Assembly (NCBI RefSeq): GCF_003600625.1
Contig: NZ_CP032489.1
Coordinates: forward strand, 3,968,001-4,032,000
From: Arachidicoccus soli
GTDB lineage: Bacteria > Bacteroidota > Bacteroidia > Chitinophagales > Chitinophagaceae
Length of the DNA stretch: 64,000 bases
Direction of reading: 5' to 3'
Within the stretch, counting starts at the first letter, position 1. Every line of letters starts with the position of its first letter. The notes under the pieces are model-generated. The model was not told where the DNA came from. It saw only the letters and a list, made by a program, of their open reading frames with translations, and did not search any database. Both the position numbers and the translations under genes were made by a program. Positions 1 through 8,430 of the stretch are shown one piece after another.

Positions 1-1209
1 GCCTAAGCGGTGATCATTGCTTGCTGAAGCGATAGATGCACGCAAAATATCTGCATGCTCGTGAACAGCTTTAATGATATTTACAAAGAAAGTAAGGAAT
101 AATAAATTGGTTTTTGGTGTTTTGCCAGGTGCCAATAAATTAATGCCGGTATCTGTAGCCAAACTCCAGTTATTATGTTTTCCACTTCCATTAATACCTG
201 CAAATGGTTTTTCATGAAGCAGAACCTTTAGTTTATGACGTTTTGCTACACGTGACATTACATCCATCAACAAAATATTGTGATCAACTGCAATGTTTAC
301 TTCTTCAAATATTGGAGCTGCTTCAAATTGAGAAGGAGCAACTTCATTGTGACGCGTACGTAAAGGAATGCCTAATTTGTAAGATTCATTCTCGAAATCG
401 CGCATGAAAGCATATACTCTTTCCGGAATAGCACCAAAATAATGATCTTCTAATTGTTGTCCCTTTGCAGGAGCTGCGCCAAAAACTGTGCGGCCAGCTT
501 GTACAAGATCCGGGCGGGCATTTGCCAAGGCTTCATCAATAACAAAGTACTCTTGTTCCCAACCTAAAGTAGGTGTTACTTTTGAAATATTTTTATCGAA
601 TAAATTAGCGACATCTACTGCAGCTTTCCCAATTGCTTCCAAAGCCTTGATTAAAGGCGCTTTATAATCTAAAGATTCGCCGGTATAAGAAACGAAAACT
701 GTAGGTATGCATAAAGTTCTACCTGCATCTGCTTCAAAAATAAAAGCAGGAGAAGAAGGATCCCAGGCAGTATAGCCTCTTGCTTCAAAAGTAGCACGAA
801 TACCACCATTTGGGAAAGAAGAAGCATCTGGCTCTTGTTGAATTAAAGTAGCACCATCAAACTCTTCGATAGGTGTGCCATCGCTTTTTAACGTAAAAAA
901 CGAATCATGTTTTTCGGCAGTCGTACCTGTTAATGGTTGAAACCAGTGCGTATAGTGTGTAACACCTTTGCTCTCTGCCCAGGCACGTAAACCAATAGCT
1001 ATTTGATTAGCTAGCGTTCTTTCAATTTTTTTTCCAGATTTTGTACTTGATAAGAGGCTTTTATAAGCCTCATCACTTAGAAAAGAGCGAGCTTTGTCTA
1101 AAGTAAATACATTTTCTCCGAAAATAGCACTAATCTTAGTAGCACTTCCACCCATTTTAGCATGAGACTCATCTGTAAGCGCTTTGATTGCATCAAATCT
1201 TAATGACAT
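1..1209 (-). CDS. glnN: Type III glutamine synthetase, N-terminal part (gene runs off the left edge)
   Basis: The visible 403 residues translate without interruption from ATG at 1209 to the window edge. They match the long GSIII form (about 730 residues), which makes glutamine from glutamate, ammonia and ATP in the cytoplasm. Visible marks are the N-terminal region with GGSATKISAIFGENVF, the stretch TPTLGWEQEYFVID, and RTRHNEVAPSQFEAAP, followed by HEKPFAGINGSGKHNNWS, which is the ATP/ammonia-site region. GSIII is the usual glutamine synthetase of Bacteroidota. The gene is read leftward and stands alone, facing away from the histidine kinase. A TAnnTTTG element lies about 45 bp upstream of the start. 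The C-terminal half is outside the window, so nothing can be said about its integrity. Confidence 0.96.
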   Translation of the reverse strand, partial: MSLRFDAIKALTDESHAKMGGSATKISAIFGENVFTLDKARSFLSDEAYKSLLSSTKSGKKIERTLANQIAIGLRAWAESKGVTHYTHWFQPLTGTTAEKHDSFFTLKSDGTPIEEFDGATLIQQEPDASSFPNGGIRATFEARGYTAWDPSSPAFIFEADAGRTLCIPTVFVSYTGESLDYKAPLIKALEAIGKAAVDVANLFDKNISKVTPTLGWEQEYFVIDEALANARPDLVQAGRTVFGAAPAKGQQLEDHYFGAIPERVYAFMRDFENESYKLGIPLRTRHNEVAPSQFEAAPIFEEVNIAVDHNILLMDVMSRVAKRHKLKVLLHEKPFAGINGSGKHNNWSLATDTGINLLAPGKTPKTNLLFLTFFVNIIKAVHEHADILRASIASASNDHRLG

Positions 1210-1251
1210 AGTTTTTATTTCGTTATTAGATTATAATAATTAATTATGTTG

Positions 1252-1259
1252 CAAAATTA
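1252..1259 (-). promoter_or_regulatory. Putative -7 promoter element of glnN
   Basis: The minus strand reads TAATTTTG, a match to the Bacteroidota -7 consensus TAnnTTTG, 43 bp upstream of the glnN ATG in a very AT-rich spacer. No clear TTG -33 element lies 19-21 bp further upstream, so the call rests on the -7 element and its position only. Confidence 0.4.
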
Positions 1260-1326
1260 AAAATAAAATCATTAAAGAAATTATTTTTTAGAAAAATTTA
1301 TTTATATTTATTTTAATATAATATAA

Positions 1327-2673
1327 TTAATTCAAAATGACAGGCAAATCAACGACAAACACTGAGCCCTTACCATAATTGCTATCTACCTTTATTTTTC
1401 CATTATGTGCATCTACAATATCCTTAACGTAAGTCATTCCCAAACCAAAACCTTTTACATTATGTAGATTTCCTGTATGCGCCCGGTAAAATTTCTCAAA
1501 AATTCTCTTTACAGATTCCTTGGACATACCAATTCCATTGTCTTCTATTTGAATAATTAAATGTTTCGCTGAATTGGTTGTGGTTATCACAATACGCGGA
1601 GGGACATCTGGTTTAGAATATTTTACCGCATTATCAATAAGGTTGTTGAGTAAATTAGTAATATGCACTTCGTCGCCCTCTATTAAATCATTAGACGCAT
1701 TCAAATGCAGAACAACTTCGCCTTCCTTATCGAAGAGCTGGAGAGAGAAATTATCTACTAAATGTTCAATAATACTATGAATATGTAATTTGGATTTGTT
1801 TAAATTAAATTCTTGCTTTTCCATCAAAGCTGCTTGCAGAATGGTTTCTACGTGTTTGTTCATTCTACGGTTTTCTTCTTTTATAATACTGCTGAAGTAA
1901 ATTGATTTTTCTTTATTACCCTGTACCTTTTCATTGTGAAGGGCATCAACAGCCAATGATATGGTCGCTAAAGGTGTTTTAAATTCATGCGTCATATTAT
2001 TAATGAAATCGCTTTTAATTTTGCTCAATTTTCGTTGAAGCAACATTGTGCGTACCGTAAGATAAAATGCCGAAATAGTAATTAGGGTAAGTAAAGCTGA
2101 TCCGACCAGAATCCAAGTAAGTGACCGCCAAGCTTGTCCACTAAGATTTGGCACAAATACATTCAAAAACTCCTGCGCAATTGGATTACCATCATCCGTT
2201 TCTGGTGCAATAGGAAAACTACGAATCAAAGTATTTAGATTCAACAAAGAATCGGTCGCTAATTGCTGGGCTATCGTAGCAAAGTTGGGCGTGAGTAATT
2301 CTGGTATAGCATCAGAACCTATGCCATATGTAATCGCATATTCTATTTGGTATTTTTCTGCTTCATGGTTTTTTAAAGCCTTATAAATAATATTATTTAC
2401 TTCTGATTGCGAAAAACGTTGATTGATTTTTATATAAGGAAATAGAAAGTTGTTATTAGGAATCGGAATGCCTTGACCCCTTAAACGCAAAGAGGCTACG
2501 GAGGAAACACTTCCTAATGAGTCAGCAGCTTCCTTGGCAGATTGCTCTACCCTAAATTTTATTTTTTGCTCTTGCGTTTGTACGATGTTTATCACCCAAT
2601 TGACTTGTAACAATACAAATCCAATAAGCGATATGGCCACCAAAATCAAACTTACAGAGATTGCTTTTTTCAT
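1327..2673 (-). CDS. Membrane sensor histidine kinase without an adjacent response regulator
   Basis: This 448-residue protein has a transmembrane segment near residues 6-26, an extracytoplasmic region of about 150 residues, and a second membrane helix near 184-207. A HisKA domain follows with the phospho-acceptor His229 in NNMTHEFKTPLATIS. The HATPase domain shows the N box LNNLIDNAVKYSK, G1 box EDNGIGMSKE, F box IFEKFYRA and G2 box KGFGLGMTYVKDIV. It should autophosphorylate and pass the phosphate to a response regulator. No receiver-domain gene sits on either side, so its partner must be encoded elsewhere. The sensed signal cannot be read from the sequence, since the periplasmic region shows no domain I recognise. 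Confidence 0.93.
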   Translation of the reverse strand: MKKAISVSLILVAISLIGFVLLQVNWVINIVQTQEQKIKFRVEQSAKEAADSLGSVSSVASLRLRGQGIPIPNNNFLFPYIKINQRFSQSEVNNIIYKALKNHEAEKYQIEYAITYGIGSDAIPELLTPNFATIAQQLATDSLLNLNTLIRSFPIAPETDDGNPIAQEFLNVFVPNLSGQAWRSLTWILVGSALLTLITISAFYLTVRTMLLQRKLSKIKSDFINNMTHEFKTPLATISLAVDALHNEKVQGNKEKSIYFSSIIKEENRRMNKHVETILQAALMEKQEFNLNKSKLHIHSIIEHLVDNFSLQLFDKEGEVVLHLNASNDLIEGDEVHITNLLNNLIDNAVKYSKPDVPPRIVITTTNSAKHLIIQIEDNGIGMSKESVKRIFEKFYRAHTGNLHNVKGFGLGMTYVKDIVDAHNGKIKVDSNYGKGSVFVVDLPVILN

Positions 2674-2839
2674 CCGTATATTTTTTTATTACTTTTAATG
2701 GTCGGATGGAATCTCGCTTATTCATTGCCATGTTTGCCAAAAACTATCAGCCTCGATTTCATTCATTAAAACTAAAGACGACAAATATAAGGATTCGGAA
2801 TACTAACAAATTCAGAAATCAGGAGAAAAACAGCAGTAG

Positions 2840-3964
2840 CTACCATTTTTTTTCTGGCTTACGTAATAAAGTAGGCAACATAATAAAATAATACAAAAAC
2901 ATCCACAAGTCAAATAATAGAAAACGGGACCATAAATCCTCTTCATTTAATTTTCGCATCGCTTTTTTCCAAATAGTCGCCAAAACAATCATACGAATAA
3001 CATACACAGACAGAGCTACCCACCAATTAAAATATAAAGCAGCCAAAATCAAAAGTGGATATATTAAAAATCCAGATAAGGCATATAAGCCCAATAAAAA
3101 TTTAAATTTTGGCTTATAATATTTTGCGGTACTGTAATGACGTCGTTTTTGTCGCATCCAATCAGACCATGTAGTTTTCGGTTCACTAATGGTATGCGCT
3201 TCCTGGTCTATAAGGATTGCTGTATTTTTTTTTGTAGCTATTTTCAAGATAAATAAATCGTCATCTCCACCTGGAATATGATTAATAGAAGCAAAACCTT
3301 TGCTCTTAATAAACATTTCACGTTTATAGGAGAGATTCCGCCCCACACCCATATAAGGCATTTTAGCTAATGCAAAACTGAGGTATTGCAAAGCTGTATG
3401 AAAGGTTTCAAATCGAATAAGCTTATTTAAGAGTCCCGGCTTTTTGGCATATGCTCCGTACCCTAATACAATATCTATTCCTTCTGTGTAGGCTTCTTGC
3501 ATTTTTTGAATCCAATGTTCAGAAGCAGGAAAACAATCAGCATCGGTAAGTAATAGCACTTCATGTTTTGATGACTTTATACCCATCGATAAGGGGAATT
3601 TTTTGCCTGGAATGCCCAATGCCTCTTGTGTTAAAGAAAGTATTTTTAACCCTTTAAAGCGTTTGTAAAACTCTTCTAATAGATATTTGGTTTCATCGGT
3701 TGAGTTATCATTTACGACAATTACTTCATGCGTTGTTGCGTAGTCTTGCAATAAAACCGCAGGCAAATGAATCGAAAAATTCTCCGCTTCATTTTTTCCA
3801 CATACAATTATAGATACCGGATACTCTTGTGAATCCTTTTTGGGCTTTGGTTGATAATAAGCGAGCTTTCTAAACACAATTAAATAATAACCCAACTGGA
3901 TCACAATAATTAAACAAAAGGTTATAAACAAAATAACCCCCAAAGGAAGCGAAGTGAATGTCAT
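2840..3964 (-). CDS. Membrane-associated family 2 glycosyltransferase
   Basis: The 374-residue protein starts with a membrane helix (about residues 8-30). A GT-A domain follows, with VSIIVCGKNEAENF (nucleotide-sugar binding), VNDNSTDET, TDADCFPASEHW (metal-binding DxD type) and GGDDDLFI. A QKRRH segment resembles the QxxRW acceptor motif of processive GT2 enzymes. Two to three further hydrophobic helices lie in the last 90 residues. It probably transfers a sugar to a lipid or polysaccharide acceptor at the inner membrane. The sugar and acceptor are not predictable. The gene is read leftward, 166 bp upstream of the kinase gene, and is not in an obvious polysaccharide cluster. Confidence 0.9.
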   Translation of the reverse strand: MTFTSLPLGVILFITFCLIIVIQLGYYLIVFRKLAYYQPKPKKDSQEYPVSIIVCGKNEAENFSIHLPAVLLQDYATTHEVIVVNDNSTDETKYLLEEFYKRFKGLKILSLTQEALGIPGKKFPLSMGIKSSKHEVLLLTDADCFPASEHWIQKMQEAYTEGIDIVLGYGAYAKKPGLLNKLIRFETFHTALQYLSFALAKMPYMGVGRNLSYKREMFIKSKGFASINHIPGGDDDLFILKIATKKNTAILIDQEAHTISEPKTTWSDWMRQKRRHYSTAKYYKPKFKFLLGLYALSGFLIYPLLILAALYFNWWVALSVYVIRMIVLATIWKKAMRKLNEEDLWSRFLLFDLWMFLYYFIMLPTLLRKPEKKW

Positions 3965-4319
3965 AGCACAAAAATAAGTGTAGTTTTTTGTAACCGTAAT
4001 TTTTTAAAGAAAGAAAATGAAATTACAGCAATTTTGCATTGTAATTTATTTATTAGTAAAAATGAATATGATATCAATACATTCATGCAGTTAAGCCTTG
4101 GTTTATAGAAAAAGGTCTCAGGTAAATATTATTTCTCAGTTTTTGTATATTCGTTGTTTAAACACAATGTAATTTTTAAAATAAGATGTGGCATTTTATC
4201 CCTAGAGAAAAACTCCGACGGAGAAAATTATTTTCTTAGGGCAAAACAGGACTATTAACTAGCTTGACAATAAGCATTTTTTTAATAATTAAAGTACAAT
4301 TAATCTAAAGAATCTAACA
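3965..4319. other. 355-bp divergent intergenic region holding a nested hairpin
   Basis: This AT-rich spacer lies between the divergent GT2 and M1 peptidase genes. No gene or clean TAnnTTTG promoter is visible. The one striking structure is the nested inverted repeat at 4200-4241, listed separately. Confidence 0.5.
4200..4241 (+). promoter_or_regulatory. Nested inverted repeat in the leader of the M1 peptidase gene
   Basis: The outer arms CCCTAGAGAAAA and TTTTCTTAGGG are complementary apart from one extra base. The inner arms CTCC and GGAG are separated by three bases. Together they could fold as one long stem with an internal loop. It lies 79 bp upstream of the ATG and is not followed by a T run, so a simple terminator is unlikely. 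The function is unknown; an operator or a 5' leader structure is possible. Confidence 0.35.
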
Positions 4320-6284
4320 ATGAATCATTTCAAAACTTTATGTGTTTGTTTGTTTGCGTCTATAATTCTGCCGCAATCTATTCTTGCGCAATCCACTTCG
4401 AAGTATGATCAGCATCAGCTCTTTGCACCTTTTTTCTTTACACATAACGGTAATGAATACAGAAGCGCAGATGGTACACCCGGACCAAAATATTGGCAAA
4501 ACAAAGCTAACTATGAAATACATGCCACTTTGAACGAACAGGACACCCTACTTCAAGGCGAAGTCCATATTTACTACACCAATAACAGCCCTAACCCATT
4601 AGCCTTTTTATGGCTTCAAATTGACCAAAACCTTTTTGTCCCGACTTCTCGAGGCGCAGCAACTACATTGGTCTCCGGAGATCGTTTTGATGTAAAAGGA
4701 TATAAAAAAGGAGGAGAACATATTCAATCTGCGTCTGTCATATACAAAGGAAAAACATATGTAATAAAACCTGTAATTACGGATACCCGCCTGCAGCTTC
4801 GTTTACCTTTTGCTATAAAACCAAACGGAGACAAAATTATAGTGAATATAAAATATTCTTTTTCTATTCCTCAATATGGGGCTGATCGAATGGGCAGGCT
4901 ATATACTAAAAATGGTGTAATTTATCAATTGGCACAATGGTATCCACGCATGTGTGTGTATGATGATATAAGAGGATGGAATATCTTGCCATATATGGGT
5001 CAAGGGGAGTTTTATTGCGAATATGGCAACTTTGATTATTATATCACCGCTCCGGCAAGTATGATTGTTGCCGGATCGGGCGTACTACAAAACCCAGAAG
5101 AAGTGCTTACTTCTACAGAAATAAAAAGATTGGACGAAGCGCGTAAAAGCGATAGCACTGTACAAATAATTAAAGAAGATGAAGTTGGTACCGCTTCTAC
5201 CAGACCTAGAGAAAAAGGCAACCTGACCTGGCATTTCAAAATGGAAAATTCACGTGATATCTCCTGGGCAGCTTCTAAAGCTTTCCGTTGGGATGCAGCA
5301 AGGATTAATTTCCCTTCAGGCAGGAAAGGAATTGCAATGGCGGTATATCCCATTGAAAGTCAGGGCTATGAAGGCTATGGAAGGTCAACGCAGTATTTAA
5401 AGCAAAGTATTGAATTTTATTCTAAAACATATTTTGAATATCCTTGGAACTCAGCGGTAGTAGTTGCTGGCGTAGCATTGGGAATGGAATATCCGGGTAT
5501 TATATTTTGCAGTTACAAAATAAAGAATGCCAACCTTTGGCATGATGTTACCCACGAAATAGGACACAATTGGTTCCCGATGATTGTGGGCAGTAATGAA
5601 AGGCGGTTTATGTGGCAAGATGAAGGATTGAATACATTTATCAATGGTTTTGCATCTACCGCATTCAATAATAGTGAATACGGCAATCATGATTATCCAA
5701 GTATTTCACCAAGAATGGGTCTCATGATGGGCAATGCTACCGATCCGCTGATGACAGCACCTGAGTCTATGGGCTTTAGAGACGTGGGACTTTATTATTA
5801 TAAAACTTCTTTAGCACTCGATATCTTGCGTAACGACGTCCTTGGACCTGAAAGATTTGATTATGCTTTTAGGTATTACATCAAAAACTGGGCTTTCAAA
5901 CATCCCCAACCTGATGATTTTTTCCGCTCAATAGATAATGCTGCCGGCGAAGATTTGGGCTGGTTCTGGAGAGAATGGTTTTTTACCACTTGGACACTTG
6001 ACCAAGCTGTTTCTGGCGTAAAATACGTCGATGACAATGCCACTAACGGAGCACTTATTACTATCGAGAATCTGGGTCAAATGGCATTGCCGGTAACTGC
6101 CGAAATTACAGAACAGAATGGACATTCTTCTATCATTAAATTGCCTGTAGAAATCTGGCAACGTGGCGGTAAATGGACATTTAAATATAATTCTACATCG
6201 CCTATAAAGTCAGTAGTGCTTGATCCTAAAGTTCACTATCCGGACACAGATAGAGACAACAATACATGGAAAGCTCCTCAATAA
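4320..6284 (+). CDS. Exported M1 family zinc metallopeptidase (short paralog)
   Basis: This 654-residue protein has an N-terminal signal peptide (residues 1-23, ending LAQS). The gluzincin signature is HEIGH at residues 412-416 with the third zinc ligand Glu435, 18 residues further on, inside GSNERRFMWQDEGLNTF. The exopeptidase-type GMEYPG motif precedes it. It should be a periplasmic or surface aminopeptidase-like enzyme. It is clearly paralogous to the 861-residue protein at 21205-23790: the AQWYPRMCVYDD, GSGVLQNP and HP[QT]PDDFFR segments are shared. It lacks that protein's C-terminal extension. The gene is a single unit closed by a strong bidirectional terminator. Confidence 0.93.
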   Translation: MNHFKTLCVCLFASIILPQSILAQSTSKYDQHQLFAPFFFTHNGNEYRSADGTPGPKYWQNKANYEIHATLNEQDTLLQGEVHIYYTNNSPNPLAFLWLQIDQNLFVPTSRGAATTLVSGDRFDVKGYKKGGEHIQSASVIYKGKTYVIKPVITDTRLQLRLPFAIKPNGDKIIVNIKYSFSIPQYGADRMGRLYTKNGVIYQLAQWYPRMCVYDDIRGWNILPYMGQGEFYCEYGNFDYYITAPASMIVAGSGVLQNPEEVLTSTEIKRLDEARKSDSTVQIIKEDEVGTASTRPREKGNLTWHFKMENSRDISWAASKAFRWDAARINFPSGRKGIAMAVYPIESQGYEGYGRSTQYLKQSIEFYSKTYFEYPWNSAVVVAGVALGMEYPGIIFCSYKIKNANLWHDVTHEIGHNWFPMIVGSNERRFMWQDEGLNTFINGFASTAFNNSEYGNHDYPSISPRMGLMMGNATDPLMTAPESMGFRDVGLYYYKTSLALDILRNDVLGPERFDYAFRYYIKNWAFKHPQPDDFFRSIDNAAGEDLGWFWREWFFTTWTLDQAVSGVKYVDDNATNGALITIENLGQMALPVTAEITEQNGHSSIIKLPVEIWQRGGKWTFKYNSTSPIKSVVLDPKVHYPDTDRDNNTWKAPQ

Positions 6285-6296
6285 ATTTTTCCAGAT

Positions 6297-6335
6297 AAAA
6301 AAAGGCAAGTGAAAATTAAATCACTTGCCTTTTTT
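6297..6335. terminator. Bidirectional Rho-independent terminator
   Basis: A 9-bp stem GGCAAGTGA/TCACTTGCC around an 8-base loop is flanked by A7 on the left and T6 on the right. It sits between the convergent M1 peptidase and dioxygenase genes, so it can serve both. Confidence 0.9.
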
Positions 6336-6355
6336 CATTTGCTTTCATCCGGATC

Positions 6356-7300
6356 TTATTTTTTCAACCCGATTTCTCTCAACCGTTCATTCAAATATTC
6401 TCCTGCAGTAATATCATCATATGCTTTGGGGTGATTTTCATCAATGCAATTACTTAAACAGGCTAAACTCATTTCACTCCGCGGATGTAAAAAGAAGGGG
6501 ATAGAATAACGACTGGTATCCCATTTCTCACGAGGGGGATTAACAACTCTATGTGTTGTGCTTTTCAATTTATTATTCGTTAAACGTTGTAGCATATCTC
6601 CGACATTTACCACAATTTGATCGGGCTCCGAAGTAGCACTTACCCATTCATTATTTTTATTCATCACTTGTAATCCATCTGCAGAAGCTCCTACCAATAA
6701 TGTAATCAGGTTAATATCTTCATGTTGTTCTGCACGAATGGCTGATTTAGGCTCTTGCGTAATGGGCGGATAATGAATGCAACGAATAATAGAATTGCCA
6801 TTATGTACATATTGGTCAAAATAATGTTCTCCTAATCCTAAATACAACGCAATAGCTGAAAGCAGGGCCTTCCCACTTTTTTCAAAATGACGAAAAGCCT
6901 GATATAGCGTGGGGCTCAACTGTGGTACTTCATCAACAGAAATATTTGGTGGGTAATCTTCTACAGGCATATTTTCTCCTTCAACCGTTTGCCCATACTG
7001 AAAAAACTCTTTCAAGTCAGGTGCATCAAATCCTTTGGCGTGCTCTTGCCCGAAAGAAGTGTAACCACGTTGACCGGCCAATTCCGCTTGTTGATAAGCT
7101 GTTTTTCCATTTATCGGAAGGCTAAAGAAAGTCTTTACATATTTATATAAATCATCTATTAATGATTGTGGTATGCCATGATTTTTCACCGCAACAAAAC
7201 CTACCTCTTCATATGCATTACCTAATTTTTGTACAAATAAATTGCGCTGATTAGGTTCTGCCCCAAGAAATTCTGATAAATCAACAACGGGTATTGCCAT
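6356..7300 (-). CDS. 2-oxoglutarate/Fe(II) dioxygenase of the isopenicillin-N-synthase-like family
   Basis: The 314-residue protein carries the N-terminal DIOX_N region (IPVVDLSEF, VGFVAVKNHGIP) and a C-terminal double-stranded beta-helix domain. The iron ligands are His193 and Asp195 (HED) and His250 (TTHRV). RYS at 264-266 provides the arginine that binds the 2-oxoglutarate carboxylate. It should couple 2-oxoglutarate decarboxylation to oxidation of an unknown small substrate. No biosynthetic partners are adjacent, so the substrate cannot be inferred. True IPNS activity is unlikely, because that enzyme lacks the 2-oxoglutarate requirement and no peptide synthetase is nearby. Confidence 0.9.
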   Translation of the reverse strand: MAIPVVDLSEFLGAEPNQRNLFVQKLGNAYEEVGFVAVKNHGIPQSLIDDLYKYVKTFFSLPINGKTAYQQAELAGQRGYTSFGQEHAKGFDAPDLKEFFQYGQTVEGENMPVEDYPPNISVDEVPQLSPTLYQAFRHFEKSGKALLSAIALYLGLGEHYFDQYVHNGNSIIRCIHYPPITQEPKSAIRAEQHEDINLITLLVGASADGLQVMNKNNEWVSATSEPDQIVVNVGDMLQRLTNNKLKSTTHRVVNPPREKWDTSRYSIPFFLHPRSEMSLACLSNCIDENHPKAYDDITAGEYLNERLREIGLKK

Positions 7301-7518
7301 TTTCCTTCTATTTTAATTTTATAAATACATTTGTAGATAACATATAAAGAAACAAAAAAGTATTCACTTTTCAAAAGAAGTTTTTGTTAATGAACCATTC
7401 TTATTTTGTAAATTAACCTTTATTTTTACTAAGTTTTTAACAGCTTGCAATTACAATTAAATTACATTTGCCCATTAACAAAATAAAGCCATCGCATGGC
7501 AAAGGAAAATTATTAAGA

Positions 7519-8310
7519 ATGAGGAAATATTTTATTGCTACTATTCTCGCATTTCTCGCTATCAGCACTGTAAACGCTCAGGCGACAGATACAACTACCG
7601 TTGCCGGAAAAGATTCACTTGGCTTGGCTCAATCCAAAAACATTCAAGCTAAAAAGAAAAATCAATTTGGCAATGTTGATTTAAGTCATCGTGCAGGAGA
7701 TCATTTTATGTTCCAATTCGGAGGCTTGGGTTGGCCGGGAGCAAATGGAGATTATGCAACAAAAGGATTTAGTCGCGAGTTCAACGCCGCCTTTATGTTA
7801 GATAAACCTTTTAAAACAAATCCGCATTATAGTTTAGGATTTGGTATTGGCTATAGTAGCTCTAATGCTTTTTTTAATAAGAAGAATGTTGACATTACTG
7901 CAATTACGACTACACTTCCTGTGAGCACAACTTCCAATGTATTTAAAAAATATAAAGTGGTTTTAACTTATGTTGAAATTCCGCTGGAACTTCGCTACAG
8001 TGCCAATATAGAAAATCCATCTAAAGGATTTAGGTTTGCATTGGGCTTAAAAGGAGGTCTTCTTTTAAATGCGCACAGCAAAGGTAAAAATGAGTTAGAT
8101 GCAACCGGTGCAACCGTTAAAGGCCCTGCATATATACAAAAAGAATATAGCAAAAGGTTCTTCAATACGACAAGAGTTGATGGCACAATGCGCATAAGCT
8201 ATGGTCTGCTTTCACTATTTGGGACTTACCAATTAACACCATTATTAAAATCAGGCTCAGGTCCTGTTATACATCCTTATTCTATTGGATTGGGAATTAG
8301 CATAATGTAA
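7519..8310 (+). CDS. Outer-membrane beta-barrel protein (PorT-like/OmpW-size)
   Basis: The start chosen is the ATG at 7519, because it opens directly on a signal peptide (MRKYFIATILAFLAISTVNAQA). A possible TTG start at 7468 would place 17 charged residues ahead of it. The mature part has alternating hydrophobic strands, such as YSLGFGIGYSSS, KYKVVLTYVEIPLELRYS, FRFALGLKGGLLLN and a final GLGISIM, typical of an eight-stranded barrel. The VEIPLELRY motif is common in Bacteroidota PorT/OMP_b-brl_2 proteins. The cargo or role is unknown. The gene is a single unit followed by a terminator. Confidence 0.82.
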   Translation: MRKYFIATILAFLAISTVNAQATDTTTVAGKDSLGLAQSKNIQAKKKNQFGNVDLSHRAGDHFMFQFGGLGWPGANGDYATKGFSREFNAAFMLDKPFKTNPHYSLGFGIGYSSSNAFFNKKNVDITAITTTLPVSTTSNVFKKYKVVLTYVEIPLELRYSANIENPSKGFRFALGLKGGLLLNAHSKGKNELDATGATVKGPAYIQKEYSKRFFNTTRVDGTMRISYGLLSLFGTYQLTPLLKSGSGPVIHPYSIGLGISIM

Positions 8311-8341
8311 TATTAAGCAGTAAACTTCTTAAATAAAATAG

Positions 8342-8364
8342 GTCGGGTGTGCGCCCGACTTTTT
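8342..8364 (+). terminator. Rho-independent terminator
   Basis: Stem GTCGGG/CCCGAC with a 6-base loop is followed directly by T5, 31 bp after the stop codon of the beta-barrel gene. Confidence 0.88.
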
Positions 8365-8407
8365 CTATTATAGCCTTGCATCTTTATTTCAACAAAACAA
8401 CTTATCT

Positions 8408-8415
8408 TATCTTTG
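8408..8415 (+). promoter_or_regulatory. -7 promoter element of hflX
   Basis: TATCTTTG matches TAnnTTTG exactly and ends 15 bp before the proposed TTG start of hflX. This leaves only a very short leader. No good TTG box is seen at the -33 position. Confidence 0.55.
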
Positions 8416-8430
8416 TAAAAATTAAAAATT

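Noticed and set aside
6356-7300. Beta-lactam biosynthesis (isopenicillin N synthase)
   Set aside because: The family match is general. No peptide synthetase or other pathway gene is near, and the RxS motif points to a 2-oxoglutarate enzyme.
7468-7518. Upstream TTG start for the beta-barrel gene
   Set aside because: It would put a charged 17-residue tail before a normal signal peptide; the ATG at 7519 is better.
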